Shown piece after piece: positions 55,901-64,000 of a DNA stretch of 64,000 bases. The stretch is from Trematomus loennbergii (Eukaryota > Chordata > Actinopteri > Perciformes > Nototheniidae). The notes under the pieces were generated by a model. It saw nothing but the letters and a program-made list of their open reading frames with translations. It ran no database searches and was not told where the DNA came from. Numbering within the stretch: the stretch's first letter is position 1; every line of letters starts with the position of its first letter. The position numbers and the translations under genes were made by a program. The stretch is from positions 8,836,661-8,900,660 of the forward strand of contig JAAOOA010000026.1 of assembly GCA_012861695.1 (NCBI GenBank), read 5' to 3'.

Positions 55901-57809
55901 CAAGCTATGGGGCAATCTGTCTTGCAAAAAGGGGTTGTCTTTAAACTAGCTAGAGGACAAGGACTTCCTATAAAAAAAAATGCCCTTTGGAAAATGTCAT
56001 GAGGAAGGAGCCTTAGGGGGGCTTCACAGTCTGAGTTAGTGAAAGAAAATCTCCTTCAGCAGAGATTAAATTGCAAAAATCGCCATTGATTGCCCAACAA
56101 GTATTTATAAGATAATGCAATGGTTATTCATTATATATGTGTACAACAGTGATTTGATCCATAATAGAGCCTTTACCCGGCACTTTTCTCCTCAATTCTT
56201 TATCTCTTAAACAAAAAAAGCATTCAGTAGATCAGCCCATATACTTAATAAAACTAATTTATAGCCAGCTGTAAAAGGGCCATATGACTGAATTGTAACC
56301 TTTTAGCCATCTTGTAGAGAGAGGTCAATGTCATTACATAATTGTTTTCAGAGACCGCTAAGCTCATTGACTGTTGTGCTACTAATCCTTGCCCACCATC
56401 ATCGTACATCTGTGCGAGCACATGGGCATGTGCATATGCCTGTGTGCCTTTGTGTGGGCTAGTACAGCGCATCCGACTTAGCATTATTTTGATTGTGAAA
56501 TGGCAGTTAGAGCTATTGTGATGTTGTTGCATTAAGATCAATATACCAATACAAGCTTAGTGGTCATAAAAATGACGTTTTGCAGAGTTTAGATCTTTAT
56601 ATTAGAATTCAGCCTGCAGACTCTGAATCAGGAGCATGCATTAAAGCTTAGAGAAACATTGTGCTGCATACTCAGGCCTGCTCAGAGTTCAGGACCATGG
56701 ACAGCTCTGTGTTACAGGCAGCGGGATCAAAGTGCCCTTGCGTGTCACATATAGCTTCAATGGAAAAGGCGGATGATTGTCACCATCAAGCCGTGCCAGG
56801 GGACACCGGCGCAGATGAGATGCTTAATTGGTTGAGTGGTGAACTGTAAACATGCAGCGTGTAGAGAACCAGTCCTGGCTGTACCTGATCTCATTTGTTT
56901 ACCATTTGACTGTGCTCTGCCAGATATGTTAAACAAATTAGAGCACGCATTAGAAGCAGTTGGTCTAAACTCACAATGGCAAGACTCATTTGCAACACTA
57001 TACTCATCATGAATGTGTGATAATAGAGTCTAAATGTAGTTTCCTCTTACAGAATCACTCTTCACAACAATGGGACAATGCACTATATGTTGAGAATGCC
57101 ATAAAATACCATGTCACTGTGGCATGAATGACAAGGAAGTAAGTGTGCCATGATGAGCCCCTCTAAAAACAAACACATTCCATTACATTTACTCCCCCCT
57201 AAAAACACATCACTCATCCATAAGTGTTGTCTAGTGTTAGCCAGATTAATTTAGATTGATTAATTCCAAAAACGGCCATTTTCTCCCTAATCGTTTCCCT
57301 GCACGATTTTACCGCATTCTGTGCATTTTTTTTTGCACACAGGCCCGTCGTCTCGTACCTCCGCCACAATGAAATGTTTACAACCGTGATGGTGCAATGG
57401 CACTGTCACATTGTGTCCAGGTACTGTCACCTCTACACGGGAACATATCGCACTGAAGAGCCGACTCTGTGGTGATACGGGGAACAATCAGGAAAGGTGC
57501 GCCTGTGTGTGTTGACATTCACCATCCTTTTTCCAAGGACATCTCACTGATACACCTTTGTAGCCTCAGTGCGTCCCTCTCTGTTATAATAAAAATGCCG
57601 CAATGAAACACAGACACTCGCTGAGCACATTTTGTCAGTAAAGCCCTGAGCCTGATTGCCTAAATACAGATTAGCGTTTGCGCTTCGGGGCAGGCTGTGC
57701 CGATGACAGAGCGTCATGTGTGAAAGTGTATAGCTTGCAGACCCCGGGTGACGGGAGGGGTGGATGAAAAAAAGAGGGAGGGTGAGCAGGTGTTTTTTCC
57801 AGCCCTTAC

Positions 57810-58165
57810 CTAAAATCGCTATATGGATGAATGATCCAGTATCCGGCCGTTTGCACCCTCTCTTGCTCCTTCTCCACGGCTTTCTGACTGCCGAACATAC
57901 GCAAGGAGAACTTATTCACTCCGGGCTGCATCATGGCCCCAAATTGCCTCTGCATAAAACCATGTTGCCTGTCCTCCTCGTCCAGATCGTCAAAACCGGC
58001 CATGGCCTCTTCCCGCTCCCCCTTGAAGCCCACTGAGTTGCCGTGGTCCTTCATGTTCTGGCTCCCCGTGTTATTTTTCTGTATCGAGTCTTGCCTCTGA
58101 AAAACATTATTCCCATCCGCCTTCTCCTCCTTGTTGCTGGAGAACGAATTCGATTTGTCTTCCAT
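57810..58165 (-). CDS. hcn1: HCN1-like channel, exon 1 (N-terminus and HCN domain)
   Basis: First coding exon of a hyperpolarization-activated cyclic-nucleotide-gated channel, the tetrameric plasma-membrane pore for Na+/K+ that carries the pacemaker current Ih. It encodes residues 1-118 plus two bases of codon 119. Residues 1-70 are polar and poorly conserved. Residues about 71-118 (from [20 protein letters not shown] to the HPYSDF end) match the HCN domain that packs against the voltage sensor. The ATG at 58163-58165 is the first in-frame Met after a stop at 58283-58285 and has a purine at -3 and G at +4 (ACACCATGG). The exon ends at TTTAG/GTAAGG, a good donor, in phase with exon 2. The start and the [20 protein letters not shown] segment resemble HCN1 more than HCN2-4; paralogue assignment is from memory of the family, not from an alignment. 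Confidence 0.95.
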
Positions 58166-58560
58166 GGTGTTTTTAGTTTTCCCGTTGTTCTTTTTGGCAA
58201 AGCGTTCCGTCTCCTGCTCGGGAGTGCTGCGCGCAAAGCTCGAGAGGACCCGCCGTGAGCTCTCCTGGGTTTTTGCGTTTTTCTATTATGTCCTTCAAAC
58301 TGTTCAGCTCCTCTGCCTTCAGAGCGAGTGCTGCAAACTGAGACAGAGTGCCCGAGAACTCTGTGGATCAGGTTTCTTGGGTTACCGCCATCTACCGACG
58401 GCCCCGGCTTCTACCGTCCAAAGCTTCTGTCTCACTTCGCACGGCACTGCGGTTTAACTGGCACATGCCCCTGCACCTTATTTACATAATGTGGCTCATG
58501 ATAGCCCCCCCGGTCACCTTTCCCCTCCTCTGCCACCAGTAGCACACATGGTCAGAGGAA
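58166..58560 (-). promoter_or_regulatory. Probable 5' UTR and core promoter region of hcn1
   Basis: The stretch immediately upstream of the start codon has more G+C and more CpG than the surrounding introns, as expected for the first exon and promoter of a brain-expressed channel gene. A reading frame in phase with the HCN1 start is open from the stop at 58283-58285 to the ATG but contains no upstream Met. No convincing TATA box or defined transcription start could be picked. The location is inferred from position alone. Confidence 0.4.
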
Positions 58561-60960
58561 GGGGATATTATAGGAGCAGAACGCGTTATATTAAGTTAAT
58601 AAAGACGTGTTTTTAAATCAATTGACACACAGCATGCATGCCTCCTGTAGCTCGGCTGGCGGCAGGTTGGCTTCCTACTGAGGAGTGATAATAGAAGACA
58701 TCACGGTGAAACAGATTGTGGTGCCGGTGTGATCATAGCCCCTGCTCACATGAGGAAACTAGTTGGACATCTTGCGGAAATCACACCTTTTATAGGTGTT
58801 GGAGATATGGTCCAACATTTAAAGTGTGGGTGAACTGAATGCATAGCACTGTCTATAGTTGAAAGAGAGAGGGACTTGCTTTCGTATAGGCAAACTTAGC
58901 AGCAGTTTGCATTGCGACAAGATAATATTCTCCAAATAAAACTGCATGGTGCGGTTTAGTTAATAAAGTAATATTAGATGAATGCATGTACATTTAGGGA
59001 TTACAAGCTCTAACATCTCCTAAAACAAACTACAAACTTTGTTAAATCAACAGATCATAACATGATTAAATTATAGGTTCCTTTTTGCTTGGATAAACCA
59101 GCCAAAAGCACATTGGGAACCAGACAGAATACATTAGTAAAAAGCACTAATACCACATTGTAACATTTACATATGAACATTAGCCATTACAAGTAAACGT
59201 CATGCATTCAAAACGATTGAAGTAAAGTGCAATCATTTATTGAATGTACTCATTAGATAAGTATCCCTTGGACAGGTGGAGCCTGAACATTTGCAACAAC
59301 CAACTAAAGATTATTCTTCTGAATGTATTCTTTTTTCTTGTATTGTTTGATTGGATTGAATATTGGATGTTTGACAATCGATTCGTTTTCAACAATAGTT
59401 TATTTTGCAAAATGCCTAAAGCTCAGTCTTCTCCCATACAGTATGTTTACTTTCATCAAGTACACTTTTAGGTCTTTTTTCGCAACATACATACCTATAG
59501 CAACCCTACCTATTTCAGAAAGACATCTTTTACTTTTTCCAGAAATACACCAATTTAGTAGCATTTTTTACTAGCTACTTTTCAGGTGAAGGTTGTGTAT
59601 GGAAAATAACACAAAAACTGCCTAAGGTAAATACATTAGAACAATAGCTCCATCTTGAAAAACTACAATATCACCACACTCTTCACAAACAACCAATCAA
59701 CAATTAGAATCAAATAATAAACTGTAGAATAATATAACAGTCACAGGAGGTATTCCTCTGTGTAAAGTGTAGTTCTACATTATTTACATTTACTTTCAAT
59801 AACATCTGTGCTTGATTTTTGGAAAGAATATATGAATATTGAACAATTTAGAAACAGCTTTTACTTAATCTTTAGGGTGAAAAAATAATAGCAACTCTTC
59901 CTAGAGGCGTCAAAGAGCATCATCAAGTTAGACTCTCTCCACAATGTGGCATTACACACACACACTGAACACACACACTGAACACACACACTGAACCAAC
60001 ACACTGAACACACACTCTTCCATTCACTTGTGTCCATCACCATGAGGGCATTAGATCAGATATTTTGCATGTTTGGCTGAGATCATGATGTAATGATACA
60101 AATGTAATGTGTAACAGACATCCCTGGTTGTTTTTGGTGCGTTTTTTCTCAGTTTGTGTTAGGTTTAGGATTAGTTTGCATGCCAACTGTTTCCCCAATA
60201 AGCTTGCATAACTTGAGTTATACAGTGCATGGGACAGGGAACCCTAACCCTACATACAAAGGAAAAAAAAAATGTTGCATAAGATTTATGTCTTAAAGTA
60301 ACACTGAAATTGAACAAAGTGCAAATCCCAGATGGCCCATTTAGATGTCAGGGAATAAGTACAACACAACAAGAATACATTTACCGGTAGGAGGATGTGC
60401 GTCAGATGTTTTCAAAGTACGATAAACCTTTCATTTCAGGTTTGGCCACAAATCTTATCCCTGATTCCAAGTGTTGTCATGCATCTGGATCTACAGGGTA
60501 ATGACCTACATAATATGACCTTATGCAGCTTGGAAGTGTACATTAAAAAGCTTAATACACTGAATGCTGTATAACATTCAAGATGATCCCAGTGCGTTTC
60601 AATCCTGCCTTATATCCGAATACCCAGAAAATGTTGAGCCAAATATCCGTATACTTGCCTGATAAAATGTGCTCTTGTTTTCCTACGATACTCATTGGTC
60701 CTGCTGAAATTGCAGTGTGTCTCAAAGATTACAGCCAGTCATATCTGCTTACAGTCAATAGCTCATCTGGACATGAAACATTACATACCCCGCTCTGCCA
60801 CCCATTGCTTACGCCACAAATAGCAGCCGGCTACAGGATGGCAGCGTTGTGTTACAATGCCCCCCATGGCCCTTTTTTATTTTCTGCAAGTCATTCTATG
60901 TATAGTGACACTATCCTTTGGAGAGGCTGCTTACAATCGTTTGAGCATTTGGAGTGATGC
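58561..60960. other. 5' flank of hcn1, no gene seen
   Basis: AT-rich sequence upstream of the gene. It holds a 13-bp tandem repeat (about 59954-60014). One 124-codon open frame at 60583-60957 has no recognisable domain and was not accepted as a gene. Confidence 0.6.
59954..60014 (+). repeat. 13-bp tandem repeat ACACACACTGAAC
   Basis: About four and a half head-to-tail units with minor variation. Confidence 0.85.
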
Positions 60961-60961
60961 C

Positions 60962-61180
60962 TTAACACCTATTATGCAAAATCCACTTTTTCATGTCTTT
61001 TATACATCAACATGTGTAAAGAGATTCTGAAAGTTTCAGGAAAAAATATTTGCTCTCTTTTTGTCCTGATCCATTTATATAGAAACCTGTCTGAAAATGA
61101 GCTGATCAGATTTTGGCCACTTTATGATGTCATAACGATTGTTTGGCTTGTGTAACCATTAGCCAATAACCAACCAAGGG
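60962..61180 (+). mobile_element. Left part of a family B TTAA MITE
   Basis: It matches the first 200 bp of the element at 41032, including GATCAGATTTTGGCCACTTT and TGATGTCATAACGATT. The match stops abruptly at 61180, where LINE sequence begins. The other half was not found beyond the LINE. Confidence 0.8.
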
Positions 61181-61464
61181 TTTCAAGGTTCACGGTTCTT
61201 TATTTGTCAAACGAACATAGCTACAGTGTAGTTATGTCGATAAAGTAAGTAAATAGTAAATAGTAAATACAAGAAAAATAGTTTAAAAAAGTGAAATAGT
61301 GCAATAAGAGTCTATATGCAAGTCATTGAAATATGATATATAGGTAAATAGATCAATATTTTTTAAGTAGCAGCCAGATGAATATTGTGGATGTTGTTTC
61401 AACAGTTCAGGTGTTTAACAGTCTTATTTCCTGTGGGATGAAACTGTCTCTGAGTCTGGTGGTT

Positions 61465-62985
61465 TTAGTCTGCTGGAATGCTGCGGTAGCGCTTGCCAGA
61501 CGGCAGCAGACAGAACAGTTTGTGGCTGGGGTGATGGGGGTCTTTTATAATCCTGAGGGCTTTCATCCTGAGCCGCTGGGAATAGAGGTCCTCCATGGAT
61601 GGCAGCTCCGTCCTGGTGATGTTCTGTGCAGTTATCACCACCCTCTGTAAAGCCTTACGATTGAGGGCGGTGCAGCTGCCGTACCAGGCCGTGATGCTGC
61701 CAGTCAGGATACTCTCTATGGTGCACCTGTAGAAGGTCAGGATACTCTCTATGGTGCACCTGTAGAAGGTCAGGATACTCTCTATGGTGCACCTGTAGAA
61801 GGTCAGGATACTCTCTATGGTGCACCTGTAGAAGTTGCAGAGTATCCTGGAGTCCATGTTGAACCTCCTCAGCCTGCGGAGGAAGAAGAGCGCTGTCGAG
61901 CTTTCTTGGTGATGGTGGTGGTGTGAAGAGTCCATGTCAGGTCCTCAGTGATGTGGACCCCAAGGAACCTGAAGCTGCTGACTCTCTCCACCGTAGTCCC
62001 ATTGATGGCGATGGGGGCGTGTCCCTCCTCTGCTGCTTCCTGTAATCCACAATCAGCTCCTTTGTTTTGCTGATGTTGAGATGGAGGTTGTTATCCTGGC
62101 ACCAAGATGTCAGGTTTTCGACCTCCTCTCTGTACGCCGTCTCGTCGCCGTCTGTGATCTGGCCGATGACGGTCGTGTCATCAGCAAACTTCACGATGGT
62201 GTTGGAGCTGTGTGTGGCCACGCAGTCGTGAGTGAACAGGGAGTAGAGGAGAGGGCTGAGCACGCAGCCTTGAGGGGCTCCGGTGTTGAGGATCAGGGTG
62301 GAGGATGTGATGTTTCCCACCCGCACTGCCTGGGGTCTGCCCGTCAGGAAGTTCAGGATCCAGTCACAGAGGGCGCTGTTGAGCCCGAGGTCTCTGAGCT
62401 TGATGACCAGCTTGGAGGGCACAATGGTGTTGAAGCTGAACTGTATCAATGAACAGCATTCTCACATATGTGTTCCTCGGGTCCAGGTGTGAGAGGGCAG
62501 TGGGATGGTGAGGGCTATGGCGTCGTCTGTGGACCTGTTTGCTCTGTAGGCAAACTGCAGGGGGTCCAGAGAGTCAGGGAGGGAGGAGGTGATGAAGGTT
62601 TTGACTAACCGCTCAAAGCACTTCATTATGATGGAGGTGAGTGCTACTGGGCGGTAGTCGTTGAGGCTGGTGATTTTGTCTTTTTGGGGACAGGAACGAT
62701 AGTGGAGACATGTGGGGACTACAGACTGCAGCAGGGACCTGTTGAAGATGTCTGTGAACACCTCTGCCAGCTGAACTGCACACACCCTGAGAACACGGCC
62801 AGGGATGCCATCAGGTCCAGGAGCCTTGTGTGGGTTAACCCTTTTAAAGGATTTGCACACATCTGCCCTGTTTAAAACAAAAGGGCAGGGCTCCTGATCC
62901 TTCTGTGCCTCCACAGCCTGGCTGCTCTCAAATCGTGCAAAAAAACTGTTCAGCTCATCTGGGAGAGATGCGCACGCAGCACCCC
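61465..62985 (-). pseudogene. Reverse transcriptase remnant of the LINE
   Basis: Three consecutive open segments (about 62985-62462, 62449-61937 and 61935-61465) together follow the order of a LINE reverse transcriptase: fingers motif [11 protein letters not shown], palm motif [11 protein letters not shown], catalytic FADD, then thumb and C-terminal sequence with SITAWYGSC and HKLFCLLPSGKRYRS. Frameshifts separate the segments. The last segment contains four perfect copies of the 11-residue unit FYRCTIESILT. It is not a functional gene. Confidence 0.85.
61707..61836 (-). repeat. Four 33-bp tandem repeats inside the LINE
   Basis: A 33-bp unit beginning GGATACTCTCTATGGTGCAC is repeated four times with no spacer. 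Because 33 is a multiple of 3, the reverse-transcriptase frame is kept and 11 residues are repeated. Confidence 0.95.
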
Positions 62986-62990
62986 CCGCT

Positions 62991-64000
62991 ATTTCTATTA
63001 GGTATACCTGAATACATCATCTGTTGTGTAATTGTTGTAAATCACATATAATGTCACTAAAACATCCAGGAGACCAAGCTCAATAACTGACACAAATTAA
63101 GAAATACAAATCTTCCACCTCCTGGGCCAGACATGACTACTAATTCACTTTCCTCTTTCTACTCTTGTCCCATGACTGACTGCTTTAATTAAACCCTGAT
63201 TGGAGCTGGGAAGATGGTAGTGTTGTAATAGGATTGCGAGCTTTGGTTCAGAGTATCATGGACCTCTGGGATGACGCGGAGGCATTGGACAGGGACCAGC
63301 CGAGGCTAAGGGTGACTTAATCAGCAAACCGACTGGTACAAACAAATCTGAGCATTACGAAACTCACTCAAGAAGATGATTGTGATAAAATGACGGGGTA
63401 TAGGTATGCAAACATCAAAACGAGCAATCCAATTAACAGAGTGCACAAATCACACCGTCCCATTGTTGCTCGTACGCACCAGTGAGCCATTTCACCGATC
63501 TATGAACTCGGCCAATTATATTAAACTGAGATGGTGATATTTCAACAAAAATCAATGATAGAATACAACATTTGCAGAACAAACAACCTTAACATGATGT
63601 GAGTTGCTACATTACTTTGTGCATCAATCAAACAAGTTAACCACTAGCAATTCAGCGGGGTTAAAGTGACAGTTGGCATGACACATCATTATTAGATCCA
63701 CACAGCTGGGCACTTGTTTAACCTCTACAGATTACACAACCACAAGGAAACAGTTGTACTTAACCTTTAAGCTGATTTTTAAGAACTAATGGTTATCCAC
63801 TACTTAGCGAGGGTCAAAGCTAATGACTTCTTGTTGTATTGTCTAATGCTTGAGTTGCACAGTATTAGGGGACTATCTAAATATATATGTGTATGTATAA
63901 TACAACTTCTCGCTTTGAATTAAACACTCTTGTTTGATCGGTAAAAGTGAAGACCACGTTCATGTTATTAGAATCCTTGTGAGTCGTAACACCTCAGGCA
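62991..64000. other. 5' flank, no feature seen
   Basis: AT-rich sequence to the right edge, without a supported gene, RNA gene or bounded repeat. Confidence 0.6.

Larger units (their letters stand above)
61182..62990 (-). mobile_element. 5'-truncated LINE of the L2/CR1/Rex group
   Basis: A non-LTR retrotransposon on the minus strand with about 1.5 kb of reverse-transcriptase coding sequence and a 3' tail that ends at about 61182 (left). Upstream protein blocks include [18 protein letters not shown] and [11 protein letters not shown], then [13 protein letters not shown], then [16 protein letters not shown] and the catalytic FADDTTVIG. The frame is broken at least twice (near 62455 and 61936), so it is dead. 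Its 3' tail is shared with the fragment at 36220. The 5' end is truncated, lacking the endonuclease. The exact family was not determined. Confidence 0.88.

Noticed and set aside
58051..58236. A 61-codon frame overlapping the start of exon 1
   Set aside because: It has no ATG at 58236 (the codon is TTG), and it overlaps the clearly coding HCN1 frame.
60583..60957. A 124-codon open frame with an ATG upstream of hcn1
   Set aside because: No recognisable domain, no splice or repeat context that supports it, and a frame of this length is possible by chance in 64 kb.
61707..61836. Regular 33-bp repeats as a CRISPR array
   Set aside because: There are no spacers. The units are contiguous and in frame within a reverse transcriptase.

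Overview
The window is vertebrate, most probably teleost fish, nuclear DNA. It is AT-rich, intron-dominated and dotted with hAT-type and TTAA-target DNA transposon remnants, fish-style LINE tails and long (GT)n microsatellites. There is no sign of bacterial gene organisation. The species was not identified.

One protein-coding gene is recognisable. It is the 5' part of a hyperpolarization-activated, cyclic-nucleotide-gated cation channel, closest to HCN1, on the minus strand from 58165 down past the left edge. Six coding exons can be placed: exon 1 57810-58165 (N-terminus and HCN domain), exon 2 50824-51247 (S1-S4), exon 3 26122-26283 (S5 and turret), exon 4 15826-16044 (GYG filter, S6), exon 5 8179-8324 (C-linker) and exon 6 4447-4687 (first part of the cyclic-nucleotide-binding domain). 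The rest of that domain and the C-terminus must lie left of coordinate 1. Introns 1-5 are about 6.6, 24.5, 10.1, 7.5 and 3.5 kb.

Two places in the gene appear to lack one base relative to a working channel. The exon 2 donor reads GAG/TATGTA instead of GAG/GTATGT. Exon 5 has AAA where AAAA is needed to keep frame. Both look like single-base homopolymer losses in an otherwise well-conserved gene, so sequence error is the first explanation, but real variants are not excluded.

The rest is intron and upstream flank with mobile elements. Exact or near-exact target-site duplications were found for five hAT-type elements: 10185-10577, 31417-32165, 33848-34173, and a nested pair at 44700-45958 and 45128-45942. 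Three TTAA-flanked MITEs were found at 41032-41537, 47420-47910 and 51466-51951. The last two are near-identical, lie in opposite orientation, and flank exon 2, so they could pair in the pre-mRNA. A decayed L2/CR1/Rex-type LINE lies upstream of the gene at about 61182-62990 and carries an in-frame 4 x 33-bp expansion. A perfect 22-bp-arm hairpin sits 44 nt upstream of exon 6.

No convincing new gene system was seen. The most interesting points are splicing-related: the inverted repeats around exon 2, its odd donor, and the hairpin before exon 6.
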